Assembly (NCBI RefSeq): GCF_024436035.1 | Contig: NZ_JANFNG010000005.1 | Span: 1 to 64,000 of the forward strand | DNA from: Streptomyces humicola | Lineage (GTDB): Bacteria > Actinomycetota > Actinomycetes > Streptomycetales > Streptomycetaceae | DNA: 64,000 bases | Direction: 5' to 3' | Shown: piece after piece, positions 45,036-56,070 of the stretch | How the letters are laid out: the number at the start of each line of letters is the position of its first letter | Numbering within the stretch: the stretch's first letter is position 1 | Position numbers and translations under genes: made by a program | Notes under the pieces: model-generated | Databases searched by the model: none | Told to the model about the DNA's origin: nothing | What the model saw: the letters and a program-made list of their open reading frames with translations, nothing else

Positions 45036-45190
45036 CTCGGGCGCATGGCGGCAGGTCCAGCGTGAGGTGGCCGATCCAGGCGGCGAGTTCCGCGCGGGCG
45101 ACCGGATCGAGGACGGCGGCGGGCAGCTCCTGCTGGGCGAGGGTCACCTGATGGCGGAACTGCGCCTCCAGCCAGGTGCGGGTTCTGCCA
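45036..45190 (-). pseudogene. Unidentified protein tail
   Basis: The minus strand encodes GRTRTWLEAQFRHQVTLAQQ, ELPAAVLDPVARAELAAWIG and a stop. Codon use is normal, so it is probably the end of a broken gene. Next to it, 45200-45308 on the plus strand encodes another short tail (FIHHAPADEPGVTYEPKRDT). Neither can be named. Confidence 0.35.
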
Positions 45191-45477
45191 GCGCGTTGCG
45201 GGGCGGTTCATCCACCACGCCCCGGCGGACGAGCCCGGCGTGACGTACGAGCCGAAGCGTGACACCCGACTGCGGGCCATCGAGGCGATAAGGACCGCGG
45301 GGTACTAGCCCGACCCCGAACTGTGGGGACTGCCCGCTGAGTGCTCGCAGTGCCACTCCGGCTGCTCGGACAGCAACTACACGGGCCAGTAAGACCAGGG
45401 CCCACCCAGCATGATGCGCGCGCCGGCGGGATCGTCCCGTCGGCGCGCGCCGCACGTTCACCGGCCGCCCGGGCTGC

Positions 45478-45718
45478 CTACGCCACGCCCTGCCACGCCT
45501 CCGGGCCGAAACTCCCCTTGATGTCGGAGGCGATCGTGGCCGCGTTCACCATCGCCTCAAGTCGATAGACGATCGTCTTCTGCGGGCCGCGCACCGCGAC
45601 ATGTACCGGGTTCTCGCCAGGGTGAGCACCCATGATCCGCTTGAGTTCCTTCACCGAAACCTCGTTGATGCGGTGGTAGGGCAACGCGAGCCGGACCGGC
45701 GCCGCACCGTCCCGCCCT

Positions 45719-45720
<2 letters not shown>
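45478..45720 (-). pseudogene. DNA polymerase III alpha (DnaE)-like C-terminal fragment
   Basis: About 80 residues (RLALPYHRINEVSVKELKRI, then GENPVHVAVRGPQKTIVYRL) resemble the extreme C-terminus of DnaE. The reading frame is cut exactly where the IS begins at 45719, so insertion or later deletion destroyed the gene. No other part of it is recognisable beyond the IS. Confidence 0.55.
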
Positions 45721-46939
<1,219 letters not shown>

Positions 46940-47087
46940 GGGCGATACACCAGCGCACCTCATGGCGCACCGACTACTACGAGCACTCCGTCGCCCTGGA
47001 CCTCGCGGCCCGTAGGCGATCCCACGTTCGACCCTGTCGTACGTTTACAGCGTGACGTAGGCGCCCCACTCATCTCCTTGAATGTCC

Positions 47088-47880
47088 TCACTGGACATCG
47101 CCCAGCGCTCCGGAAGTTGCGCCGCCAACGAAATAATCCGACGCAGAGCGCGGCACCGGTTTCAGAGATCGTTTCCGGGTGACCACGTGCCCGGCGTCGA
47201 TGAGAGCGGCCAGCAGGTGGGCGGCGGGAGCATCGTCGTGGCGGGAGCCGCGGGCGCTCTTGCCGTCCACGGCGAGGGTGTCGGTGTCGGCGGGGTCGCA
47301 GCCGAGCAGGTCAACAAGTCCCCCGGTGGGTGTCGGCGTGGATTGGGTGCGCGAGCCGGGCCGCATGGCGATCAGCCCGACCACGGACAGGCGCCCGGAG
47401 CGGCGGCCGCTGACGGTGACCACCGGTGCAACGCCTCGCCTGTCCCAAGTGCGTCCTTTGGGCGGTCGGCGGGTGAAGCCGGCTTCGTCCTCGAAGCAGA
47501 TCCAGCCCCCGCAGGCCGCCCGGGCTCTTTTACCTCCGCCCAGGTCGCCTCTTTCCACTCGGTTACGGCCTGCTCGTCGCGCTCGGCCACTCGCCGCGCG
47601 GGCATCTACGGGGTAAAGCCCAGGCGGTGCATGAGTCGGGTGGCCCCGGAAACGCTGTAAGAGACGTGGAACTTCCGGCCGATCAGCGTGGCCACCCAGG
47701 CAGCGGTCCACATCCGGTCCCACTCCCAGCCGTGAGCGGCCGGGCCCTGGTCGAGGGACTCGGCCAGCTTCCCCAGGCAGCGAAGCGAGAGCCTGCTACG
47801 CCGCCCACCAGGCCCGCGGGAGGCCAGCGCCGTCGATCCTCCGCCCCTCCATTGCCCCGTCCGCGTACCGCACACCCGCG
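47088..47880 (-). pseudogene. IS630 and ISAs1 transposase remnants, fused
   Basis: From 47880 downward the minus strand encodes an IS630-type N-part (DQGPAAHGWEWDRMWTAAWV, ATLIGRKFHVSYSVSG). After frameshifts come WICFEDEAGFTRRPPKGRTW and GRRSGRLSVVGLIAMRPGSR (DDE region), and finally an ISAs1-type piece, TLAVDGKSARGSRHDDAPAA. It is a mosaic of two unrelated elements. Confidence 0.72.
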
Positions 47881-47944
47881 GTCCACCGCCAGCAGTGACG
47901 GCCCGTCAGCGAAGCCTAGAACTCGTCACCTTGAAACTCCGACC

Positions 47945-48772
47945 TCAGGTAATCGGCAGTTCCACTGTCACTTGTACCGACCCTGCGCATACAAAGGGGA
48001 GGCACCCCGGCTCTGGCGGCGCCACTGTCGATGTGGGGCTCAGCTGCGCTGAGGGCGGCGGCGAGCCGCTCGGAGACATCGTCGAGGTCCCTCCGGATGG
48101 GATCGGTGCAGTGGCCGACGGTGTGACAGCGCTGGTCGGGTTAGACTGCGTTGCGTGACCCGCAGTGTGCGGTTGTGGGCTCCTCCCGTCGGTGGTGTAC
48201 GTCGCCGCCGTGTACTGTGCGCTCATCGATCCACCAGGATGTACCGTGGTGTCCGGGTTCGACTGCACTGAAGCGGCGCCAGCGGTGCTCATCGCCGCCG
48301 GTGCCGGGTCCACCAACTTAGGGACGACGGCTTCATCCACAGGCGCGTGGGAAGAGCTGGTCGATTGCGCAGCGATGATCAGGCCGCCCCCTATGAGCGC
48401 GGCGGTGGCACTAACCAGAGCCCTGAGCCGTCTACTCTTCTGCCAGGTCAGTTGCCGGTGCCGGCCCCCACGGCGCTGCGGGGTAGGAGAGGTGCGTTCG
48501 TCCCTGCAGAACGGGCCCAACTGAGACCCGTCCTCGGCCACGTGGCGGGACGTGCCAATGCCAACGGACGCAGCTGTCGAGTGAGGACGATCGAGGGATA
48601 CCGCTGTGCTGGGTAGCTGCTCCGCGCAGTACCCCTCAGGCGTCACTGTGAGCGTTCTCGGCACGAGACTGGGCTGGGCGGGAGCCGAGGTGATGTCATG
48701 CACGTATGCGCCGCACCCCGGGCAGCACAAAGCACCATTGAGATACCTGCGGCAAAGGATGCAATAGTGCAT
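47945..48772 (-). CDS. SCO2400-like membrane protein with N-terminal zinc ribbon
   Basis: A 275-residue protein starting MHYCILCRRYLNGALCCPGC: two CxxC pairs form a zinc ribbon, followed by a basic linker, a single membrane helix (LVSATAALIGGGLIIAAQ near residue 125) and a long Ser/Thr/Pro-rich outer region. This matches the SCO2400 family, found widely in Streptomyces with unknown function. I chose ATG 48772 over 48814 because family members begin at the ribbon. The outer part is low-complexity, as usual. Confidence 0.8.
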   Translation of the reverse strand: MHYCILCRRYLNGALCCPGCGAYVHDITSAPAQPSLVPRTLTVTPEGYCAEQLPSTAVSLDRPHSTAASVGIGTSRHVAEDGSQLGPFCRDERTSPTPQRRGGRHRQLTWQKSRRLRALVSATAALIGGGLIIAAQSTSSSHAPVDEAVVPKLVDPAPAAMSTAGAASVQSNPDTTVHPGGSMSAQYTAATYTTDGRSPQPHTAGHATQSNPTSAVTPSATAPIPSGGTSTMSPSGSPPPSAQLSPTSTVAPPEPGCLPFVCAGSVQVTVELPIT

Positions 48773-49026
48773 CTGTGATCTCTCCCTGTTGGTGTGTTCC
48801 GGCAAGGGCGTCACCGACCGGGGAAGGGCCGGGCCGTCGGCACAGCGCCCCCGATCCGGCCCGCGGAGTGTGCGTCAAGGCCGTGGTGAGCTCTTCCGCG
48901 AGGAAGGCCCCATCATCGTCGGCTCGGACAGTCGCCAAGTCCTTCGCCCGCCTTCCGTGTTTCCGGTGGCGGCGCTGGGGGGGCGGCGCTCACCGGCCGT
49001 CGTGGCCGGCCGGTGAGCGCGAACGC

Positions 49027-50001
49027 TCAGCCCTGGTCCGACGACCTGCGGCGGCGGGTCACGTAGACCACGGCACCGCCGGCGACGACGAGGGCAACCG
49101 CACCGCCTGCGATGTACGGCGTGTTCGAGCTGGCACCGGTCTCGGCAAGGTGCTCGCCGGTACCGGCGGTCGAGCCCGCGGTGGTCCCGCTGCTGGCGCC
49201 TTGCGAGGCGCCGCTGGTCGAGCCACCGCTGGTGTTGCCGCCGCCCGTCGAACCGCTGGTCGAGCCACCGCCCGTCGAACCGCCGGTCGACCCACCGCCC
49301 GAAGGCGCTTCGCATGTCGCGTGGGCGAGCGTGACGTTGCCCTCCAGATCCGCGATGCCTGCCTTCAGCGGGTTCACCGAGATGTGCAGGCCGAGGGCGG
49401 TGGCGGCGGCGGTGCTGGACGTGGTGTTGGTCGTCGTAAGGTCGACGCTGACCTGGCCGACGCCCGGAACGGGCACCGTGATGGTCTGGCCCACCTTGAC
49501 TTCCTGCGCCTTACCCAGCACGACGAGCTTGAGGAGCGAAGCATTCGCCGTCGGGTGCTCGCCTGCCACGCAGGTCGCCCGCGCGGTCAGCACCTTGGCC
49601 TGGAGCACGGGCTCCGGCAGGCCGGGCAGCTCCACCTTGGCGTTGACCAGGTTCGCATAGCCCTCGGTCTTCTGCTGGTCGGCGGTGGCGCTGGCGGCGG
49701 CGACGTCGGCGGTCAGGATGTTGAACTGCCCGCCGTTGACCGGCGCCTGGACCTTGGCGTTGAGCGTGTTCTGGTGGGCATCCGCGGGCGCGTGCACGTC
49801 ATCGAGCACCGCGTGCAGCGGAACGTTGGCCTTGTCCTGAAGCAGGGAGGCGTCGAGGTTGGCGCGCAGCACCGTTGCGGTGGCCCTGCCGTCACCGGAG
49901 CTGGCCGGGGAGGCCGCCTGGGCGGACGGCGTGAGGGCCAGCGCGCCCGCGGCGAGGCCGACGGCAGCGCCGATCGCTGCGGCGGATCGGCGCGCGGGCA
50001 T
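49027..50001 (-). CDS. SCO1860-like LAETG-anchored surface protein
   Basis: A 324-residue protein. A Sec signal peptide (MPARRSAAAIGAAVGLAAGA, cleavage near SAQA-AS) is followed by a soluble domain of about 190 residues with one Cys pair, then a Ser/Gly/Thr-rich spacer (GGSTGGSTGGGSTSG...), and the sortase signal LAETG, a hydrophobic helix and RRRR. This is the SCO1860 family, anchored to peptidoglycan by a class E sortase. Starts at 50001 or 50043 are possible; 50001 gives a standard signal peptide. It belongs to the ordinary Streptomyces gene set. Confidence 0.85.
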   Translation of the reverse strand: MPARRSAAAIGAAVGLAAGALALTPSAQAASPASSGDGRATATVLRANLDASLLQDKANVPLHAVLDDVHAPADAHQNTLNAKVQAPVNGGQFNILTADVAAASATADQQKTEGYANLVNAKVELPGLPEPVLQAKVLTARATCVAGEHPTANASLLKLVVLGKAQEVKVGQTITVPVPGVGQVSVDLTTTNTTSSTAAATALGLHISVNPLKAGIADLEGNVTLAHATCEAPSGGGSTGGSTGGGSTSGSTGGGNTSGGSTSGASQGASSGTTAGSTAGTGEHLAETGASSNTPYIAGGAVALVVAGGAVVYVTRRRRSSDQG

Positions 50002-50593
50002 GCTGAGTAGAGAGGTGTACAAGAGGAGAACTCCCACAGTCACATGGAGCCGCCGACGCCGCCGTGGAGGGCGCGTTCGTCGACGACTTACGCGATATTT
50101 ACTTACTGATCGTCAAGTAAGGATTAACTCATTGTCAAGGTCTGGGGTTCGAGTGACGCGTGATAAGTCTGCGGGGTGGTGTGGTCGTTCGACCAGTCTT
50201 GCGGCGATCGAAGCGGGCCCCCGGCACGTACTTGGGCGACCAGGTGATGTGGCGCGTTGTCCGCCCCATCGGCGGCCCTGCGCCGACTCGACCACATCAT
50301 CGCAGGTCGCAAGGCATTTCATGGTTCCCGGGGCGCCGACCTGGCCCGATATCTCCTTCTCGGTGGATTCCAGGGCTGAGGCGGCCACCCGTAGCTTTGG
50401 CCATAATGTAACCTGCGGTCGCTCTCGCAATTTTTGATTTGTGATTTTGAACTCAGCTTGGCGTTTAACGTCGGCCCGTGGCCAGCTCGTTGAGTTGGCC
50501 ACAGGCTTCGCCGTTCTGCAGACAGCAGGCCGGCCTTTGCGTGATCATGTCTTCTCGCTGAAGTCAACATTGATCCCAACAAAGGCCGTGAGG

Positions 50594-51255
50594 ATGAGTC
50601 TGCTGGACGATGCTGCCTACGTCGAGTCCCTGACCGTGTTGTCCCGGTTCCGGACCGACTTCTACGCCTTTCTATCCGCCCGTGCTGATGTGCTGTTCGA
50701 GCTGACCGACGCTGTGCTATGCACGGACGGGCCGGTCAAGACGCTGGTCGATCTATCGCTGGCGCCCGAGCACCGCCGTGGGCACGGCGCACTGTATGGC
50801 GGGCTGAACCACGGGCGGCTGGATGTGGCGCGGCTGCGCAGGACGCTGGCCGGCTTGCCGTTGCCACGGTCAGCCGACGGACGCACCGTGCTGGCCTGCG
50901 ACGTCAGCAACTGGCTACGACCCGACGCGGCGACGAGCGCGGATCGGCTGTTCTGTCACACCTACGGTCGCGGCAAGGGCACGGCGCAGATGATCCCCGG
51001 CTGGCCGTACTCGATCGTCGCCGCCCTGGAACCGGCCCGCACATCCTGGACAGCGCTGCTGGACGCGGTCCGGCTCGGGCAAAGCGACGACGAGACCATC
51101 GTGACCGCCGCACAGCTACGCGAGGTGGTCGAGCGCCTGCGCGCCGCCGGGCACTGGACGGACGGCGCCCCGCCGATCCTGATCGTCCTCGACGCCGGCT
51201 ACGACGTCACCCGTCTAGCATTCCTGCTGGCCGACTTGCCGGTGGAGCTCGTATG
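50594..51255 (+). pseudogene. IS701-type (NF041680-like) transposase, N-terminal part
   Basis: Encodes MSLLDDAAYVESLTVLSRFR, TVLACDVSNWLRPDAATSAD and ILIVLDAGYDVTRLAFLLAD, the first two-thirds of this transposase including two Asp residues. It breaks after PVELVCSRSNLRR. A C-terminal piece lies inverted next to it. Confidence 0.8.
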
Positions 51256-51445
51256 TTCAAGGTCGAATCTTCGCAGGAACGACTGCCAGAGGCGGTCCAC
51301 ATCCGTGGCTGTCGCGTCGGTGCCTGACCACCACAGCCAACGAGGTGCCACTGCTTCGAGGGCGCGGTCTAGTAGTAGCTCCCCGGGGAGCGGCCGAGCT
51401 TCCAGGAGTCGGACCGCGGCCTCGGGGAGCCGTCGTCCGCCAGCT
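51256..51445 (-). pseudogene. IS701-type transposase, C-terminal piece in opposite orientation
   Basis: The minus strand encodes RWLWWSGTDATATDVDRLWQ and then SFLRRFDLEHT, the conserved block of the same transposase type. It faces the N-terminal part, so an inversion or two insertions occurred. Confidence 0.65.
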
Positions 51446-51635
51446 ACTCCGCAACGATGGTGCCGCCTTGTCCGTGCGTCCAGGATGTCGGCGGCGACTT
51501 CGGCTCCGATGAGCGCAGTCGCGCGATCTCCAGACACGCGGCGTGGCACGGTCGGCCCTTCTTGGGCTTCCCCCGCTTCTCTACGCTGAGCACCGCCTCG
51601 CCGCAGATGCGGCAGCGACGGTTACCAATCCCCAT
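51444..51635 (-). CDS. Small zinc-ribbon protein
   Basis: 63 residues (MGIGNRRCRICGEAVLSVEK...) with CRICG and CHAAC pairs typical of a zinc finger. A basic GKPKKGRP lies between them. No ribosome site is obvious. Similar tiny proteins are common on plasmids and integrative elements. The function is unknown. Confidence 0.5.
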   Translation of the reverse strand: MGIGNRRCRICGEAVLSVEKRGKPKKGRPCHAACLEIARLRSSEPKSPPTSWTHGQGGTIVAE

Positions 51636-51684
51636 CAGCCGAGTGTGCCCCTATTCTCCGCACTCGGGCCGGTCTTTTGTCGAA

Positions 51685-51882
51685 ATGGGGGGCGCCGTGA
51701 TCCGCCTGCTGCGGCTGTGGTGCCGCATCGTCGGCCACCCCTGGTGCGCCTGCATGAGCCGCTGCCCCGAACCGCACGAGGGTCCGTCCTCGGGCTACGG
51801 CAACTGCACCAGCCCGCACGTCGAGTCACTGCCCGCGCACTGCGGGCGCTGCGGCTTCGAGCCGCCCCAAGACCACCAGTGA
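51685..51882 (+). CDS. Small Cys-rich protein
   Basis: 65 residues (MGGAVIRLLRLWCRIVGHPW...) with seven Cys and several His residues in CACMSRC and HCGRCGF patterns, suggesting metal binding. GTG 51697 is an alternative start with a G-rich site upstream. It is divergent from the small zinc-ribbon gene and has the look of a phage or plasmid accessory gene. Confidence 0.5.
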   Translation: MGGAVIRLLRLWCRIVGHPWCACMSRCPEPHEGPSSGYGNCTSPHVESLPAHCGRCGFEPPQDHQ

Positions 51883-51978
51883 GCAGCGCCGGAGGTATGT
51901 GCTCCAAGGGATAGACGTCAGCTCCCACCAGTCTCCGACGCCCAACCTGTCGGGGCTCGCCTTCGTCTTCGTGAACCC

Positions 51979-52293
51979 CGAGTGGCAAAGCCAGTGCTTG
52001 GACGCTACCCGCTGATCGTGATCGATGAAGTGGGCTACATCTCCTTCGAAGCCGAGGCGGCGAACCTGTTCTTCCAGCTGATCTCGAACAGATACGAACG
52101 CGCCTCGGTGATCGTGACCAGCAACAAGCCCTTCGGGCGCTGGGGAGACGTCTTCGGTGACGAGACCGTCGCGGCCGCGATGATCGACCGCCTCGTCCAT
52201 CACGCTGAGGTCCACTCTTTCAAGGGCGACTCGTATCGCATGAAGGGACGCGAACTCGGACGCATCCCTCACGACACCACCGACAACGACTGA
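51979..52293 (+). pseudogene. IS21 helper ATPase (IstB-like), C-terminal remnant
   Basis: Encodes YPLIVIDEVGYISFEAEAAN (Walker B) and ASVIVTSNKPFGRWGDVFGD, FKGDSYRMKGREL, the second half of IstB. The Walker A part and the istA gene are missing. Confidence 0.8.
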
Positions 52294-52922
52294 ACAACCG
52301 CAGCAGACACCACCTGGGTCACGATTCAACCGCCCAAAGTGGGTCAGACTTCAGCCGCCGCCGACAGATGGCCTCGGTGGCTAGTTGAGCCTCGAGGCTG
52401 GGGCCGGAGGAACCAGGTAGTAGCGGGGGCTGCTGGGGGATCGGGCGCAGAGGCAAGCGGTGGTGCAGGGGGATCTCGTTGCGCGGTGAGCGGCTGGGCC
52501 CGTAGGCATCCATGTCAACGAGCTGGCCCAGTTCCTCGGCACTGGCAAACAGCGGGTCGTAGATCAACGCATCACCACCGGTTCGTCAGGAGCCGTAGGA
52601 CAACGGTCGGCCCGTCTGCCGGTATACCTCCACCGGCACGGGATCGACTCCGGGCCGCATCCGAGAAATCTCCGGCTGCGGCTCACCGCCCACAGCGACG
52701 TCACCGAGGCACGGATCGAACCTGCGGTGGCGGTGGTTCGCACGGTGCGCTCCGCTCAGCGGGCTGGAAACTGACGGCAACCCCGCAAGTGCCCTTGCCG
52801 TGAGTGTGGGTCACCTCATCGACGGGGCCGTCAACCAACGTGGACACCAGGCGCTTCGTGGGGCTGGGCCCCGGTTCACGGGGTGGCCGAGTCCTACTGG
52901 CTCTGGCTCACTACAGCTGTCA
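52294..52922. other. Relic DNA without an intact gene
   Basis: No frame is convincing. At 52600-52770 the plus strand encodes a short stretch ending LTAHSDVTEARIEPAVAVVR, which recalls the C-terminus of PLP-dependent threonine aldolases; it is too short and degraded to call. Confidence 0.35.
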
Positions 52923-53609
52923 CTACTCGGGCCCCTCCTCGATGAGGCGTCGTAGCGAGGGGAGCAAGGCGTCGAGGTCCTGTCGGGTTCGGAACGCGAC
53001 GACGGTGCTGCCGCCGTCACCGGTTCCCGGGCGGGACCGAGGTCCCGGAAAGAGGTCGAGCACCTCGCGCATAGCCTCATCCACCTCTGCGACCGGGTCG
53101 GCGGACTCCCCCCGGAGCCATCGGCGCAGCACGTGGTTGTGGGCCGCGACCACGGCCGCCGCCATGAGCTCAGCCCGGAGCGAGGCCGACTCCGTGGTGG
53201 GATCTCCCATCCAATCCGAGATGAACTCGCGAAACAGCCGCTGGTAGCGCGCCACGCTGGCGATCTCACGGTCACGGAGGGCGGCCACCTTGCTCGTGAG
53301 CGCGTACCGCCGCCGTGCGAGGTCGCCTTCATCGATGTAGTGGAGCAGCACCAGGCGGACCGCGTCGGAGACGGCGACCAGGGCGGTGCCGTGGCTGGAG
53401 GTGGCCAGCCGGTGCCTGATCAGCTCGAGCAGCCGGTCGTGGTTCGGGAAGATCACCTCTTCTTTGGACCGGTAGTGGCGGAAGAAGGTGGTGCGCCCCA
53501 CCCCGGCCCGTTCGGCGATGTCGTCGATGGTGGTCTGCTCGTATCCGCGCTCGTCGAAGAGGGCAAATGCGGCGTCTGCGAGTCGGTCCCGCGCGGCTGG
53601 CTTGCTCAT
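52923..53609 (-). CDS. TetR-family regulator of the mutase gene
   Basis: A 228-residue repressor with an N-terminal HTH (FALFDERGYEQTTIDDIAER, then AGVGRTTFFRHYRSKEEVIF, residues about 13-50) and a helical ligand-binding domain. It is divergent from the acyl-CoA mutase gene (53726); the 116-bp gap holds a GGTAC-TGA-GTACC palindrome that fits its operator. The ligand is probably an acyl-CoA or related acid, by context. Confidence 0.85.
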   Translation of the reverse strand: MSKPAARDRLADAAFALFDERGYEQTTIDDIAERAGVGRTTFFRHYRSKEEVIFPNHDRLLELIRHRLATSSHGTALVAVSDAVRLVLLHYIDEGDLARRRYALTSKVAALRDREIASVARYQRLFREFISDWMGDPTTESASLRAELMAAAVVAAHNHVLRRWLRGESADPVAEVDEAMREVLDLFPGPRSRPGTGDGGSTVVAFRTRQDLDALLPSLRRLIEEGPE

Positions 53610-53662
53610 GGCCGCCCATCCTTCCCGTCTCAGCTTCCGGCTGCCACTTGCCTCCCACCGTT

Positions 53663-53675
53663 GGTACTGAGTACC
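53663..53675. promoter_or_regulatory. Candidate TetR operator before the mutase gene
   Basis: GGTAC-TGA-GTACC, a perfect 5-3-5 inverted repeat between the divergent TetR and mutase genes. Confidence 0.45.
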
Positions 53676-53725
53676 GTCATTACGAGATTGAATACCATTC
53701 TAGGATGCCGGAGAGGAGATGCGGC

Positions 53726-55312
53726 ATGGGTTCCGATGCACACAGCGAGTCCGGCCTGCTGATCCAGCCGCTCTACGACGGCTCCGCGCTGGAGGATTTC
53801 GACGCGGACGCCAAGCTGGGTGCCCCGGGGCAGTTCCCGTTCACCCGCGGTGTGTATCCGTCGATGTACACCGGCCGGTCGTGGACGATGCGGCAGTACG
53901 CCGGGTTCGGCACGGCCAAGGAGTCTAACGAGCGCTACCACGAGCTGGTCAGCGCAGGCACCGGCGGCCTGAGCGTGGCCTTCGACCTGCCGACGCAGAT
54001 GGGCTACGACTCCGACGAGCCGGTCGCCCAGGGCGAGGTAGGCAAAGTCGGTGTGGCGATCGATTCGATCGAGGACATGCGGACGCTGCTTAAGGGCCTG
54101 CCGCTGGACAAGGTGTCCACGTCGATGACGATCAACGCCCCCGCGTCGACGCTGCTCCTGCTGTATCAGCTGGTCGCCGCCGAGCAGGGCATCGCGGGCA
54201 ACCAACTGACCGGCACGATCCAGAACGACGTGCTCAAGGAGTACATCGCCCGCGGCACCTACATCTACCCGCCACAGCAGTCGCTGCGGCTGATCAGTGA
54301 CATCTTCGCCTACTGCCGCCAGGAGATCCCGCGCTGGAACACGATCTCCATCTCCGGGTACCACATGGCCGAAGCTGGGGCGAGCCCTATGCAGGAGATC
54401 GCGTTCGCCCTCACCAACGCCAAGGAATATGTGCGCACCGCGATCGCCGCGGGCCTGGACGTCGACGACTTCGCACCGCGCCTGTCCTTCTTCTTCGTCG
54501 CCCGAACCACGCTGCTCGAGGAGATCGCGAAGTTCCGTGCCACCCGCCGCATCTGGGCCCGGATCATGCGCGACGAGTTCAAGGCCCGCAGCCCCAAGTC
54601 GCAGATGCTGCGCTTCCACACCCAGACCGCCGGCGTGCAGCTAACGGCACAGCAACCCGAGGTCAACCTCGTCCGGGTCGCCTTGCAGGGCCTGGGCGCG
54701 GTCCTCGGCGGGACGCAGTCCCTGCACACCAACTCCTACGACGAGGCCATCGCCCTGCCCACCCAGAAGGCGGCCCGGCTCGCACTGCGCACCCAGCAGG
54801 TCATCGCCTACGAGACCGACGTGACCAAGACCGTCGACCCCTTCGCCGGCTCCTACGTCATGGAGTCCATGACTGACGACCTCGAGGCGGCAGCCCTGGA
54901 GCTGATCCAGGCCGTCGAGGACCGCGGCGGCGCCGTGGCAGCGATCGAGCAGGGCTTCCAGAAGTCCGAGATCGAGCGCTCCGCCTACCGGATCGCGCAG
55001 GAGATCGACCACCACGAACGGACCGTGGTCGGGGTCAACAAGTTCGTCCTCGACGAGGAAGAGCCCTACGAGCCACTGCGCGTCGACCCCCAGATCGAGA
55101 TCGACCAGTGCGAACGCCTCGCAATCCTGCGCAAGGAACGCGACAACGACGCCGTGCAGCGCGCTCTCGGTGCGGTGCGCGCCGCCGGGCAGGGCGCCAA
55201 CAACGTCCTCCTCCCGATGCGGGAGGCCCTGCGGCTGCGCGCCACCGTCGGCGAGGTCTCCCACGCCCTGCGCGACGTGTGGGGCGCGTACGTCCCGCAC
55301 GACACGTTCTGA
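53726..55312 (+). CDS. Acyl-CoA mutase large subunit (methylmalonyl-CoA mutase family)
   Basis: 528 residues forming the TIM-barrel substrate domain of a B12-dependent acyl-CoA mutase. Landmarks are [20 protein letters not shown] (substrate tunnel), [46 protein letters not shown], and [20 protein letters not shown]. The length lacks the cobalamin domain, so a separate small subunit is needed, as in isobutyryl-CoA and 2-hydroxyisobutyryl-CoA mutases. I cannot tell which substrate it uses. ATG 53726 has GGAGATG upstream. The expected small-subunit gene just downstream is wrecked (55620-55790), so this enzyme works only if another B12 subunit exists elsewhere. Confidence 0.87.
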   Translation: MGSDAHSESGLLIQPLYDGSALEDFDADAKLGAPGQFPFTRGVYPSMYTGRSWTMRQYAGFGTAKESNERYHELVSAGTGGLSVAFDLPTQMGYDSDEPVAQGEVGKVGVAIDSIEDMRTLLKGLPLDKVSTSMTINAPASTLLLLYQLVAAEQGIAGNQLTGTIQNDVLKEYIARGTYIYPPQQSLRLISDIFAYCRQEIPRWNTISISGYHMAEAGASPMQEIAFALTNAKEYVRTAIAAGLDVDDFAPRLSFFFVARTTLLEEIAKFRATRRIWARIMRDEFKARSPKSQMLRFHTQTAGVQLTAQQPEVNLVRVALQGLGAVLGGTQSLHTNSYDEAIALPTQKAARLALRTQQVIAYETDVTKTVDPFAGSYVMESMTDDLEAAALELIQAVEDRGGAVAAIEQGFQKSEIERSAYRIAQEIDHHERTVVGVNKFVLDEEEPYEPLRVDPQIEIDQCERLAILRKERDNDAVQRALGAVRAAGQGANNVLLPMREALRLRATVGEVSHALRDVWGAYVPHDTF

Positions 55313-55364
55313 CTCATGAGATCGGCCTCCGCTCTGGGAGCCGTTACCCATCGACTGTGGAGGT

Positions 55365-55790
55365 GCCTTCCATGGCCGTTGCCTGCGACCTGCCACGGCG
55401 GCCCCCGCTGCCGGCCCATTCGTTCCTTCCGAGGACCCTGAGACGCAACGACGTCACGGTGCCACCTGGCGCCGGGCTGATAGCCCCGGTTTGCCAGCCG
55501 GCCACCCGGATTCCCCGTTCTCCGGCGCCCATGGCCGGGCCCTTCCCATCCGGGGACGCGCTCACGGCCGTGCTGACCGACATACTGTCGCCCACCGTGT
55601 GGCGGGCGGTCAGCCTCACGCCACGCCGGCGCCCAGCGCCCGCGTGGTGATCGCCAAGCCCGGACTCGACGGCCACAACCGCGGGCCCGGCGAGTCGACG
55701 TCACTCTGCCGGAAATTGGTCCAACGTGGCGGCCACGTCGGCGCGGTCTGCGACCTCCACCAGTGCCCGCGCCATGACCTATCCCGGCTC
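55365..55790 (+). pseudogene. Degraded B12-binding small subunit, with P450-like scrap before it
   Basis: At 55632-55770 the plus strand encodes ARVVIAKPGLDGHNRG, the start of a cobalamin-binding domain with the DxHxxG signature, followed by LVQRGGHVGAVCDLHQCPR, which aligns loosely with the next helix and strand of such subunits before the match decays. At 55430-55500 RRNDVTVPPGAGLIAPVCQ resembles a P450 segment. No intact gene lies between 55313 and 56070. Confidence 0.6.
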
Positions 55791-56070
55791 CAGCCTGGGA
55801 ACCAGCAGCGCCATCGGCTCCGCGTGCACCGGGTTCACCAGCGGAACTGCCTGCATCCCAGCCGGGACACCGAACACATGCAGGCACGGAGATCCACCTC
55901 CACCTGGACGGTGGCCAAGGGCTGCTCCCACGACGGGCGCAAGAGAGTTCTCAGGCAGAGGGAGTGCTCTGCTCAAGGGCACGCCTCGCGATACGGACGC
56001 CCGGCCCTCCGTATCAGCAGGCCAGGTATCGGCGCGGTCGGGAAAGCAATCGCGAGAGGCAGAGTGAACG

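Noticed and set aside
49160..49310. Tandem repeats in the surface-protein gene as a CRISPR or VNTR locus
   Set aside because: Encodes the normal Ser/Gly/Thr spacer before the LAETG anchor; no spacers, no cas genes.
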